Shown: piece after piece, positions 51,626-60,915 of the stretch
Layout of the letters: every line of letters starts with the position of its first letter
Position numbering within the stretch: the stretch's first letter is position 1
Source: Bradyrhizobium sp. AZCC 2262
GTDB lineage: Bacteria > Pseudomonadota > Alphaproteobacteria > Rhizobiales > Xanthobacteraceae
Assembly (NCBI RefSeq): GCF_036924535.1
Contig: NZ_JAZHRT010000001.1
Coordinates: 2,728,001 to 2,792,000, forward strand
Length of the DNA: 64,000 bases
Direction: 5' to 3'
Notes under the pieces: generated by a model
Seen by the model: only the letters and a program-made list of their open reading frames with translations
What the model was told of the DNA's origin: nothing
Database searches by the model: none
Translations under genes and position numbers: made by a program

Positions 51626-52939
51626 ATGAACGAGAAAGACCTGCCGGGAGGAGTCATGCGGCACCTCGTTCGGTCCCGCTCCGAGCTGCAAGATCGGGTG
51701 ACCGAACTCATCGAGCAACAGACGGCCATCTCGGAAGTGCTGCGCGCCATTGCGAACTCGCCGCACGACTTGCAGCCCATCTTCGACGCCATTCTCGACA
51801 GCGCCACTCGTCTCTGTCGAGCAGACGTAGTCACCTTACGTCTCTCCGAAGAAAGCGGCCTTCGTCTCGTGGCGATGCGAGGGGACCCTCTTTTGGTTAG
51901 TCACCTGTGGTCATCATTCCCCGCGCTCGCAGAAAAGGGGAGTTTACAGAGTCGAACAGCCACAAGCAGGTTACCCGCTCACATCCCCGACTTGGCAGCA
52001 CTTGAAGGCGATCATCGGGATCACTCTAGGATCGCGGCGGTGAACGCAGGTTATCGAGCGACCCTGATTGTGCCGTTGCTCAAAGACCATGAGATAATCG
52101 GGACAATTACTCTGGGCCGCACACAGGTGCAGCCGTTCACCGACCAACAGATTTCCTTATTCAGGGACTTCGCTGCGCAAGCCACCATTGCCTTGGAGAG
52201 CACCCGCCGCGAGCGGCAATATCGCGAGGCGCAGATGGCGCTCGCGCATGCCAACCGCGTCGCGACGATGGGCCAGTTGACGGCCTCGATCACCCATGAA
52301 GTGAACCAGCCGATCACAGCGGCAGTCACATACGCGTTAGCCGCTCGGCGTTTCCTAAGCGCGGATCCGCCGAATTTTCGCGAGGTGGATGACGCGCTCT
52401 CTCTGATTGTCAAGGAGGGGAATCGCGCAGGTGAGGTCGTCGAGCGAGTTCGTGCGCTCATTAGGAAGGTGCCCGCACGAAAGGACGCCGTAGCGATCGA
52501 CGATGCCATCCTTGAGACTATTGCTCTCACCCGTACGGAGGCCGTAAACAATCGCGTGTCGGTGCGGACGCAATTTGCGGAGGGCTTGCCGTGTGTCCAA
52601 GGCGATCGGGTCCAACTGCAACAAGTGATGCTGAACTTAATCGTTAACGCCATTCAGGCCATGAGTGGTATTGGGGAAGGCGCGCGCGAATTAAAGATCA
52701 GCATCGATGCCGTTCCGTCCGAAGGTGGCGTGCGCGTCGGTGTGCGGGACATTGGCCCGGGACTGAGCCCGGAGAGCCTCTCGCGTCTGTTCGAGCCATT
52801 CTACACGACCAAGCCCGAGGGCATGGGCATGGGCCTGTCGATCTGCCGCTCGATCATCGAAGCCCACGGCGGACGGCTGTGGGCGATCCCGTGCGAACCG
52901 CAGGGTGCTCTCTTTCAGTTTACGATCCCCACTGACTGA
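51626..52939 (+). CDS. GAF-domain sensor histidine kinase
   Basis: 437 residues from ATG 51626; no clear Shine-Dalgarno, so the start could be lower. A short coiled N-terminus (RSELQDRVTELIEQQTAISE) leads to a GAF domain (about 45-195; ILDSATRLCRADVVTLRLSE, IVPLLKDHEIIGTITLGRTQ), then HisKA (QLTASITHEVNQPITAAVTY) and HATPase with N box (NLIVNAIQAM), F box (LFEPFYTTKPEGMGMGLSIC). The kinase core is very like that of the two giant proteins, even in the linker VPARKDAVAIDDAIL, so it is part of the same expansion and may share their response regulator. Cytoplasmic. Confidence 0.92.
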   Translation: MNEKDLPGGVMRHLVRSRSELQDRVTELIEQQTAISEVLRAIANSPHDLQPIFDAILDSATRLCRADVVTLRLSEESGLRLVAMRGDPLLVSHLWSSFPALAEKGSLQSRTATSRLPAHIPDLAALEGDHRDHSRIAAVNAGYRATLIVPLLKDHEIIGTITLGRTQVQPFTDQQISLFRDFAAQATIALESTRRERQYREAQMALAHANRVATMGQLTASITHEVNQPITAAVTYALAARRFLSADPPNFREVDDALSLIVKEGNRAGEVVERVRALIRKVPARKDAVAIDDAILETIALTRTEAVNNRVSVRTQFAEGLPCVQGDRVQLQQVMLNLIVNAIQAMSGIGEGARELKISIDAVPSEGGVRVGVRDIGPGLSPESLSRLFEPFYTTKPEGMGMGLSICRSIIEAHGGRLWAIPCEPQGALFQFTIPTD

Positions 52940-53119
52940 GCTGCCGTCCGTGATCGATGTCGCTTCTTGGCACTTAGGGACATTAACGGATAGCGGACGA
53001 ACGTCCGCTGCTGAGGGTAAAGCGGACCTCATGTTTGGTTAGGCCGTCCCGGGCTAAACGGTATCCTGGGGTTGGGGCGGTTCGACCGGAGTCATGGTAC
53101 TCCGAAAATAAGGTCATAG

Positions 53120-56100
53120 GTGTGCTTGGTCGCTAAGGCCGGGAGCCGTTTGCGTAACCTCGAAGAGCTGCTCATATCGAAACTTTCGTCGCAGACCGGC
53201 GAGGTCGTGACAGACGCCATACGCAAGCGTTGGAAACGTCGCTTTGCGGGTTGGCGGACGAACCCCGCGCCGAAGCATATCCGGCTTGTGGTCTGGGTCG
53301 ACGGGCTCAACCAGGGGCATAGCTTTCCCTGGTCGCGCTGGATCGACGCGATGGCCCGCTTTCTGGGGGAGATAGGCGGCCGGCTGATCGTCACGACCAA
53401 TAACTGGCATCATTCCCAGATCCGCTGGACAGTGACGACGCCATTCGATCGTGTGATAGTCGCTGACTGGTCGGAGGCCGAGCTCAAGGCCATTCTCGAA
53501 GCCAAGGGCATTAAGTCGGACGTCCTGGCAGCCGAGGTTTTCACCTTTCTGCGGAATCCGAGGATCCTCGGGATCGCTGTCGAACTTCTCGACGCCAAGG
53601 AAATCGAACGTGTCGATGAATTGACCGTCGGGCGATTGCTGTTCGAGCACCTCCGTCGGCACGATGCTGACCCGGCAAACGCCGGTTCTGCGCGGGATTT
53701 CGCGAAGACGCTGAAGTCGCATGCCGAAGAGATGCTCGAGCGGCTGAAAAGCCAAAACCATGACGATCTCACGATCTTCGACCTGGGAAAGGAACTCAAC
53801 GCGGTCTCCAGAAGCCGGTTCTTCGAGCCGGTGGAAGGCGAAAGCGATCTGTACGCCATCCGGAAGGAAGGACTTCCCTTGGCGCTCGGCCTGGCGTTGA
53901 CGAGCGTTCTTCGCAAGGAACGGCGAGCCGGTCGAGACCCCGAGGCCAAGCTGGCCGAGGTGATGGAGCCGATCAGTGCCCTTTCGGAGACCTCTGCCGT
54001 GGTCTTCGCCGCGTTGCAAATTTCCTTTCTTGAGGAAGGTTGCCCCGCGGAAGTACAGGCGGCGCTGGCGAAATATTTCGTCGGCTTGCAGAACGTATCC
54101 GATGATGTTTATCCGGCGTTCGAGGCAATGGCGAAGCGCTCCCCAGAACCGTTTTTGAGGGCGACGCACGACGCCGCGTTTTCGAAGGTGAGGTTGCCGA
54201 ACGTCCGATGGTTGATATTGGCGCTGCTTTCCGCATCGGCAGGCCCAAAGCACGCCGCGGAGATAGCTCGGCAGTCGCAAGAATGGCTGTGTCGCCATTC
54301 TCTGGCGCCCGAGGTCGGCATGTTCCGTCATTCGGGCCGCGATCCGGCAAAGGAAGCCGCGGAATTGGAGCGGCTGCGGCAGGGCCTCGAGACCCGCCGC
54401 TCGGCGTTGTCCCAGCCTGAGCGTGAATTTATCAGCAGGCAACTGACGGAAGACTCGCGAAAAGGTCTGCCTCAGCTCCATTCATATGCCCTTGAGCTCT
54501 TAGCGGGAAAGCCCCTTGAAGCTGCCGTCCCTGCGCTCATAGGATGGGCCTTCGCCGCCTCGTTAAATCGGGACTTCGACGGGCCGGATAAGCATTTCCG
54601 ACATCTCATGCGCTTCAACGCGGTCGATTGGTCGAGGATGCGCGATGCCGTCCGGATCGCTTGCGAGCCATTCCTGGCGACGGAGGCGTCGAACACGGCC
54701 AAGCACGCCGCGGTCACGATGTTGAGCGCGACCGGCGATCCCGACGATGCGGCGCGGGCGCATGCCGTTTTCGAAGCTCTCGACCCCAACCGGCCGCGCT
54801 CTTCCTGGCACGATCCGCATTTCAGCGCGGTCGATCCTTGCGACCCGACTACACAAGCGCCCGCCAACATCGATGCGATCGTTACGGTCAGCAGGAACGC
54901 CGATGTTGCAGAGCTGAGCACGGGCCGCGGCATGACCGCTCAGGATCACATGGTGACCAGGTCGATGCCCGCTCTCGCCCGGTTCGAGCCGGCGACGGCC
55001 ATCGAACTTCGCCGCGCGTTCGCCCGGCAAGCGCTCGAACGGACCGACGTCTTGCCCCTGAGGCAGGCCATGATCGCGCTGTTGAAGGATAGCGCAATTC
55101 TAGAGCCGGACACCGTGACCCGACTGATTTCCATCGGCTCTGCGCCGCCGGCATCCGAGTTCTTGACTGACAAAGGCGGGATCCGGGACGAGTGGCTCGT
55201 GCAGCAGTATGCCCTTCGCGCGGCCTTCCCGCACCGGAGCGGTGAAGAGCAGCTCCGGGCTCTAGAAGCCGGCGGAGGCAATGAGGCACTGCTCGATCTG
55301 TTGGAAGCAACGTCGCCCGCCAGCGAGGCGGAGATAGACGCTGCTCTAGACCGCGCACTCACATCCCACGATAACGACAGATTGGCGATGGTCGTAAGCT
55401 TCGCTCAATTCAGCAGAAGCCCGCTGTCGAGCGCGGCGAAGTCTCGGCTGGTTCCTCTGCTTTCATCCGCCGATCAAGGAATGCGGATGAGAGCATTGGC
55501 GCTCACTGCGCGGTCTAGAGACCCGGATCTGTTGAGGCAGTTTCTGGCAACAGGCTGGGACGCCGCGAATTGCGACGCGAAGAACGGCCATCGTGAGATC
55601 TGGTATGGTTCGCGGTGCTTGCTTGTGGCTGCCGACCTAGGACTGATCGGCGCCGCCGAGGCCGTCGGCCGCATGGGGCCAAACTTCTACGGCTTCGCAG
55701 CTCGGTTGAACGATGAGGGCGCCAAATCGGTCGCTGATAGGGTCGATATCGCGTTCCACCGTGCGATCGGCGTGAATGACATTCCTCAATTCCCCTTAGT
55801 GCAGCAGCCGGTCACCGCGACTGAGGGGCAAGAGCCGCCGCTTCTATCCCTGGTGGACCAGCCGGCTCCAGACATTCAGCAGGCGTTCGAGATTCTAGGA
55901 GAAAGCGACGACGCGCTTCAGCAACGACAAAAGCGTTCTTGGCAGGCGTTCGATCGATTTGTCGAACGCATTACTCTTGCCGACGCGCGCATCATCCTGG
56001 ACGACTTCTCCTGGGAAGGATTCGATGCGATCGTAGCCCGGAATCCGTCTCTTGCGGAGAGCTGGAAGCAATCGCTGCTCGCCGTCGGCGATGGCGTGTT

Positions 56101-56839
56101 CCGCGCGATGCATGCATTTGCCACGGGGCTCGCGAGGGCGATCGCGCCGAGCGATCCAGCAGGCTCTGCCCAGCTGTTCGGTCGGACGGCCTCACTTCGG
56201 CCGTTCGTAAACCGCGTCATCGGCGTATCGAGTATTCCCGCGGAGGCGGTTGCAGCTTGGTCCCGCGCTTCGATCCCGGAAGTACGCAAGTTGTGCTTCA
56301 CCCGCCTCGACGAAGCCGCGAACGACGCCTTGATTGCCTCGGAGGTTCTTGCCGCGCATGAGGCCGGAGCGCAAGCGTTCATCCAGGAATACGTCGACGA
56401 AAAGTTGGCGAGGCAAGAGCCGGCGAAGACGGCGCGGGCTCTTCTTGTCTGCGGATTTTCTGACGTGAACGACCACGCAACTCAAGCGCTTCAGCGGTTC
56501 GAGGGCAGCGATGGGTTTATCGGGCAGGCCCACCAGGCAGCGACGTATGCCTATCGCAGGAACGAATGGGCACGGCATTGGTACAGGGAGATGAAGGCCA
56601 CCACGAGTCCTGAAGAGTTCTGGAGCGATGCGGTCCTATTCGCGAAGATCGTCGACGGTCGCTTTGATTTGTGGCACACGGAATGCGGATCGCCGGGCGA
56701 GGTCTTCGCGCGCTTCATGACCACCATCGACGATGGTGTCGAATCGCGCATCAAGAAGTGGCAGTCCAAACGGCAATCCAAGCTCTTTGGCGGCGATATT
56801 CCGGATCCGATTTTCACGTTCGGGCAAAGCGGGTCGTAG
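53120..56839 (+). CDS. Large STAND-like protein, 5'-truncated (no P-loop)
   Basis: 1239 residues from GTG 53120, which directly follows an in-frame TAG. Residues 52-64 (KHIRLVVWVDGLN) are a Walker-B-like strand of STAND/NACHT ATPases and RLIVTTNNWH at 88-97 resembles sensor 1. The DWSEAELKAILEA, FLRNPRILGIAVEL and DELTVGRLLFEHLRR segments resemble the winged-helix part. The Walker A loop that must precede Walker B is absent from this frame and from the 180 bp upstream. The remaining 900 residues are an alpha-helical repeat region, often the sensor in such proteins. Proteins of this form are frequent in antiviral defence. It converges on the DUF4209-like gene with a 28-bp gap. Confidence 0.65.
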   Translation: MCLVAKAGSRLRNLEELLISKLSSQTGEVVTDAIRKRWKRRFAGWRTNPAPKHIRLVVWVDGLNQGHSFPWSRWIDAMARFLGEIGGRLIVTTNNWHHSQIRWTVTTPFDRVIVADWSEAELKAILEAKGIKSDVLAAEVFTFLRNPRILGIAVELLDAKEIERVDELTVGRLLFEHLRRHDADPANAGSARDFAKTLKSHAEEMLERLKSQNHDDLTIFDLGKELNAVSRSRFFEPVEGESDLYAIRKEGLPLALGLALTSVLRKERRAGRDPEAKLAEVMEPISALSETSAVVFAALQISFLEEGCPAEVQAALAKYFVGLQNVSDDVYPAFEAMAKRSPEPFLRATHDAAFSKVRLPNVRWLILALLSASAGPKHAAEIARQSQEWLCRHSLAPEVGMFRHSGRDPAKEAAELERLRQGLETRRSALSQPEREFISRQLTEDSRKGLPQLHSYALELLAGKPLEAAVPALIGWAFAASLNRDFDGPDKHFRHLMRFNAVDWSRMRDAVRIACEPFLATEASNTAKHAAVTMLSATGDPDDAARAHAVFEALDPNRPRSSWHDPHFSAVDPCDPTTQAPANIDAIVTVSRNADVAELSTGRGMTAQDHMVTRSMPALARFEPATAIELRRAFARQALERTDVLPLRQAMIALLKDSAILEPDTVTRLISIGSAPPASEFLTDKGGIRDEWLVQQYALRAAFPHRSGEEQLRALEAGGGNEALLDLLEATSPASEAEIDAALDRALTSHDNDRLAMVVSFAQFSRSPLSSAAKSRLVPLLSSADQGMRMRALALTARSRDPDLLRQFLATGWDAANCDAKNGHREIWYGSRCLLVAADLGLIGAAEAVGRMGPNFYGFAARLNDEGAKSVADRVDIAFHRAIGVNDIPQFPLVQQPVTATEGQEPPLLSLVDQPAPDIQQAFEILGESDDALQQRQKRSWQAFDRFVERITLADARIILDDFSWEGFDAIVARNPSLAESWKQSLLAVGDGVFRAMHAFATGLARAIAPSDPAGSAQLFGRTASLRPFVNRVIGVSSIPAEAVAAWSRASIPEVRKLCFTRLDEAANDALIASEVLAAHEAGAQAFIQEYVDEKLARQEPAKTARALLVCGFSDVNDHATQALQRFEGSDGFIGQAHQAATYAYRRNEWARHWYREMKATTSPEEFWSDAVLFAKIVDGRFDLWHTECGSPGEVFARFMTTIDDGVESRIKKWQSKRQSKLFGGDIPDPIFTFGQSGS

Positions 56840-56867
56840 CTGCCGGTGGCGCCCACGCGCCACGACA

Positions 56868-58811
56868 CTATTCCTTCCTATCAACAACCTCGGAAGAAGC
56901 ATCGAAGGGCAGGCGGATATGTTCTCGATGTTCAAATAGCGGGATCATGCAGAGTTGGAAGATCAGCCAACACGCATACAGCGCATCGTCCGAGTATGGT
57001 TCTCCGTCGTTCAGTAGTCCGTGGGCAATGGAGTGACGGATGTAGGGCCCCGGCTTCTTGAGAAAAACGTTCTCGATGTCGGTCGTGATGGGGCTGCCGA
57101 AGATCGAATCCAACTCCGGTCGCATCTGCTCGAATAGCGCGGATATCGTCCGGTCCTCCTGAATCTTCGTGGCATCGTCCAATTTGGTGACGTCATGACC
57201 GTGCGTTTTCAGCACGTGCCGAAGCGAAGCTTCCAGCAAAGGCGTCAGAATGTAGAGGCCGCCAATGAAGTCGCCGCGGAAGAAGCATGTAAAGCCGTGG
57301 CTGTAGGTCATGACGAGCCCCTGCGGTACGAAGGGGCTTATTTCCAATAGCGCGGCGAAGATTTCTTCGGACAGATAGTGACTCGAAACGATAGCTTGCC
57401 TTGCGACCTCGATCTCCGCCGAAGCTGTGATGTGGCGACGTACTCCCTCGTCGCGCGCGATCTGTTGGCGGAGCGTGGAATCATCCTGCGCGTCGCCAAA
57501 ATCGGCTCCTTCGCTGCGATAAATGACCTTGCCGTCGCGGTCGTGGTGACTGGCGCTAAATAAGGATGAGAACGGATGCTCTCGGACGGACTTCTCCGCC
57601 TCGGCGATAAGTTGGTCCGGATCCGGAGAATGACTGAGGGCAGCGAACGTGAAGAATTTGTCGAGCAAAGTCGGCTGTTGCATCCTCCTCTCGATCTCTT
57701 TGGCGATATTCTCGAGATCCATCGGAATCGCAAAAGGCGACATTTCGTCGGCTATGCCTGCTTGGACATCCACCAGGAGATGCCTCAGTTCCTTCCGGCG
57801 ATCCTTGCTGCCTGGCAAGCCGTGCAGTTCGCGTATGGCTTCGGTCAGCGTATGAGCAGCCAACATGGCCGAAGGCTGACGCTTCGCCATCGCGACCAGC
57901 AGCTCGCCTGCAGTTGTCCGGCAACGGTTCGCGTCGTCGTCGAGTTTGGCTTTATGGTAAGCCCTGGCGGAAAGGCGCCAAAGCTCCACTAACGTATGGT
58001 CGTCCGCGCCGGTCGAGAGGCCGGCGATCAAATTTTCGACGTCCTTGCCGACCTCGGCCCCATCCGAGATCCCGAAGTGAAGGTCGAGACGTCCGAACAT
58101 CAGAGCGGGGCTCGCCTGTTGCTTCTCGATCGCTCGCTTCCGCAACGCCACGACGAACTTCTGCGCGTCCGAAGGACCTTTCTTGTCCATTCCGGCACCG
58201 CGACCGATGAATAGCGCCCGTTTGAGCAGATCGCGGGCCTCATGTCGCAGGGCGCCGGTCTCATCCTCGTCGAACCGAAGCTTGAGAGTCCCGGAGTCGA
58301 CTTGGGAAGCGACTTCGACGTAGGCCTTAGCTGCAATCACTCCGAGGCGGCCTCTCTTCCGATCTAGCAGCCAGCAGAGGTCCGCGAGCCGTGCTCGTAG
58401 CACCGGGTGTTGAGCTCGCTCGGCCATTTCGGCCAAGGCATCTATCGCACTGCGAAAGTCAGCTGGTATCGCCGAGCGCCTGCCATCTGCCCAGACGACC
58501 ATCGCAGCGAAAGGGTCGTTCGGCTCGTTGGCCTTGAACTGCATTCCCATGACCGCAGCGAGCATCGAGTAGACGCGAAAGGCCGGCGTTTCGGGTTCGG
58601 GCTGCGTGTCGGGGAGGGCGCTTCGGTAGAGATCGCCCAGTTCGGCCGCATCGGCGCTGTCCGATTGCCGAACCAGCTCTTCAAAATCGACCTGCGAGAC
58701 GTCATCTACGGTCGCCCTGGCCCATGGAGGGGGCGGTGGCACAGCGTTATCAGGACTTTCGTCGATCGTAGGACTCTCGTCGCTCAAGTCGTCTCCTGGA
58801 CGCTTCTGCAT
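56868..58811 (-). CDS. DUF4209-like protein with HEPN-type RX4H motif
   Basis: ATG 58811 gives 647 residues; the frame extends to TTG 58895. The N-terminus is acidic and Pro-rich. A long helical region follows (VYSMLAAVMGMQFKANEPND, DALAEMAERAQHPVLRARLA, LVELWRLSARAYHKAKLDDD). The C-terminal domain contains YSHGFTCFFRGDFIGGLYIL, TPLLEASLRHVLKTHGHDV and PYIRHSIAHGLLNDGEPYSD. The R592-X4-H597 pair is the HEPN ribonuclease motif, and this region matches my recollection of DUF4209. Relatives occur in defence islands. It lies 119 bp downstream of the DUF4145-like gene on the same strand; the two are probably one operon. Confidence 0.75.
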   Translation of the reverse strand: MQKRPGDDLSDESPTIDESPDNAVPPPPPWARATVDDVSQVDFEELVRQSDSADAAELGDLYRSALPDTQPEPETPAFRVYSMLAAVMGMQFKANEPNDPFAAMVVWADGRRSAIPADFRSAIDALAEMAERAQHPVLRARLADLCWLLDRKRGRLGVIAAKAYVEVASQVDSGTLKLRFDEDETGALRHEARDLLKRALFIGRGAGMDKKGPSDAQKFVVALRKRAIEKQQASPALMFGRLDLHFGISDGAEVGKDVENLIAGLSTGADDHTLVELWRLSARAYHKAKLDDDANRCRTTAGELLVAMAKRQPSAMLAAHTLTEAIRELHGLPGSKDRRKELRHLLVDVQAGIADEMSPFAIPMDLENIAKEIERRMQQPTLLDKFFTFAALSHSPDPDQLIAEAEKSVREHPFSSLFSASHHDRDGKVIYRSEGADFGDAQDDSTLRQQIARDEGVRRHITASAEIEVARQAIVSSHYLSEEIFAALLEISPFVPQGLVMTYSHGFTCFFRGDFIGGLYILTPLLEASLRHVLKTHGHDVTKLDDATKIQEDRTISALFEQMRPELDSIFGSPITTDIENVFLKKPGPYIRHSIAHGLLNDGEPYSDDALYACWLIFQLCMIPLFEHREHIRLPFDASSEVVDRKE

Positions 58812-58930
58812 TGTAAGTTTGCTGGGCCGCGCAATCGCACCGGCCGGCAACATCAAGGGTTGTTCCCTATATGCTCCCGCGCCGGACGATTTCAATGCGG
58901 CGGCGGGCCTGGTCCCGGATAACTCCCCGA

Positions 58931-60160
58931 CTATTTTCCCTTTGGGCGTCGTGGCGTCGAACTCCGGACCTCATCGGCCACGCGCGGAAGGACGAACGCG
59001 CGTTGCAAAAAGTTTTCCATGATGTCGACGATGTGCCCGAGACGCTCCGCATTAGGCGTGTAGCCCCGATGGGCAGACGCGTTGCCTGCGTCCGCGACGG
59101 CCTCGAGAGTTGCCTTTTCGTGACGGCTGATGAATCCGCGATCGACCAAGCCCGACAGCTTTCCCTCGAATCCGCCCCTCGGATCCTCCTCCAACAGCAG
59201 ATGGCCGGCCCTGTCCAATAACGTGCGTGCGCCGACGGATGCTAGGACGCTCATCCCAGCATTCAACGCCAGATAGAGCTCGTCCATAACATTTCTGAGT
59301 ATCTCGTCGTCGATCGCATCAGACCAGACGGGCTTCGGGCGAACTGTCGGTGAGGGATAATGGATTACTTTAACCCCGCGTTTTACGACACGCTGACCTT
59401 GCTCGTCATAGCTGGCTTCATCCCACTCCGAGAACCAGTGCTCGTGACGAACCGAAAGACTGTCGCAGCCACAGCACTGCAAAACATCGAAGCGATTTCT
59501 GAAGGGACTGGTACCGACAGTACCGTCGACGGAGTGCGCGGCACGAATCCAGGAACTTGTAGCCCCGCGACACGTGTTGCAGTGCGCCTTGATGATGCGG
59601 TCGACGTTCGGTGTGTTGTTCTGGCTTGTCGGACTGACCACGAGGTTCGCCTCGGAAGGTGGTTGCAGGCGCTCCCATCCTTTTGCAGTGATCGCGATGC
59701 ACTCGTCGGGAACAAATGTGATGAAGCCACTGCGTTCGGCCCGAGAGATCAGATCGTCCACGCGGCGGCCGTCGATCGTGCCGATGACGGCGGTGAGATC
59801 TTCCTCGTCCGGCAATTCCACTTCGCCGAGATGGTCATCGCCAAGTTGAGCGGCAGTCCAGATGAGGAGATTGGTAATCTGCCGGTCGAGCGACGGAAGA
59901 GGCTGGTTGAGCATTTCGTCCAGATTTACGGAGTTGATCTCCGGCCAGTCGACTTCAGTGGTCAGGGACATCAACCTGGTCGCATGACCGAGGCGAGCGA
60001 CGGACTTCTTGTCGTCGCCCAACAGGCGGGACGGTAACATCGCTAGGGCGGTGCCGGTAATCTGAAAATTCCCGCATCTTCGGCATTCCACGCGTCTGTA
60101 GTCGCCTGAACTCGGCTGCTCGAGACTCGCCGAAGTTTTGCAGATCGGACAGTATCCCAT
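58931..60160 (-). CDS. Double zinc-ribbon protein with DUF4145-like domain
   Basis: ATG 60160 gives 409 residues. Residues 1-30 form a zinc ribbon (GYCPICKTSA ... RRVECRRCGNFQITG). The middle has a helical domain and a second zinc site (IKAHCNTCRGATSSWIRAAH ... DVLQCCGCDSLSVRHEHW). The C-terminal 110 residues (YLALNAGMSVLASVGARTLL, GGFEGKLSGLVDRGFISRHE, AVADAGNASAHRGYTPNAER) match the DUF4145 pattern. The position of the HEPN arginine is not Arg here (A-G-N-A-S-A-H), so ribonuclease activity is unlikely. It may be a sensor or antitoxin-like partner of the downstream DUF4209-like protein. Confidence 0.8.
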   Translation of the reverse strand: MGYCPICKTSASLEQPSSGDYRRVECRRCGNFQITGTALAMLPSRLLGDDKKSVARLGHATRLMSLTTEVDWPEINSVNLDEMLNQPLPSLDRQITNLLIWTAAQLGDDHLGEVELPDEEDLTAVIGTIDGRRVDDLISRAERSGFITFVPDECIAITAKGWERLQPPSEANLVVSPTSQNNTPNVDRIIKAHCNTCRGATSSWIRAAHSVDGTVGTSPFRNRFDVLQCCGCDSLSVRHEHWFSEWDEASYDEQGQRVVKRGVKVIHYPSPTVRPKPVWSDAIDDEILRNVMDELYLALNAGMSVLASVGARTLLDRAGHLLLEEDPRGGFEGKLSGLVDRGFISRHEKATLEAVADAGNASAHRGYTPNAERLGHIVDIMENFLQRAFVLPRVADEVRSSTPRRPKGK

Positions 60161-60915
60161 CGTGGTCCTACAGTTTCGCGTGCAGTCGGCGCTAGAGTCG
60201 AAAATTGCGGTCTGAAAATTAGCAACTAAAGGTGTTTGCAGAAAGGTTGCAAAGAAGCACGGATAATCCGGGGGTGGAGTTCTATTTACTAACCTCTGTT
60301 TGGTGGACGGACCCAGCAGCATTCTCGATCACCGTTACCGGTGTCCCGGTGGAAAGGGTACATTCCGAGGAGTAGTTCCCTTTGGAGGGTAGAACCTTGG
60401 TCAACTTGGACCTAGTGGCGTTGATGTCGAGCGATAGGTAGTAGCATAGTTGCGCATCGCACCAACTGATAAGGAAATTACACAAACCTTATTAGTTGGG
60501 CATCGATGTTCCATAACATTCGATCGGCGTATTTTGGAAAGGCCGTGCTAATTAAGGTCTCATTTTTCCCGGCCCCGGAAACGCGCCAGATCGGTGGTCT
60601 AATGCTGTTGGATGATGCATTGACCTTTCATCTCGACGATAGAGACAAAATAATATGGCACTCGCACCGACCGAACTTGTAGCCGTTATTCTGAATAATC
60701 CACCGACCTGGATCAGGTGCGCTCACGCGGCTGCTAACCCAGAATCCGGTCCAAACGCAAATAGCGGCACGCACGGCAGTGTTGCTCGAGAGTTTTGCGC
60801 AAAACAGTCACGATCGCAAACGAACAGTTTGCGGGGACGGCCGGTGTTCCGATTCTGAAAGCGCAAAACCATTCCTTGGAATGATTTAGCCCCGAGAGTC
60901 TCTGCCGCGACTCTC
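60161..60915. other. Long intergenic region, AT-richer
   Basis: Holds the promoter of the DUF4145-like gene at its left. The base composition between 60180 and 60660 is AT-richer than on either side, which fits horizontally acquired DNA. No gene recognised; the ORF at 60655-60858 has no domain. Confidence 0.45.

Noticed and set aside
53114..54481. 455-codon minus-strand ORF
   Set aside because: Antisense to the STAND-like gene; no domain, and repetitive basic composition typical of a shadow frame.
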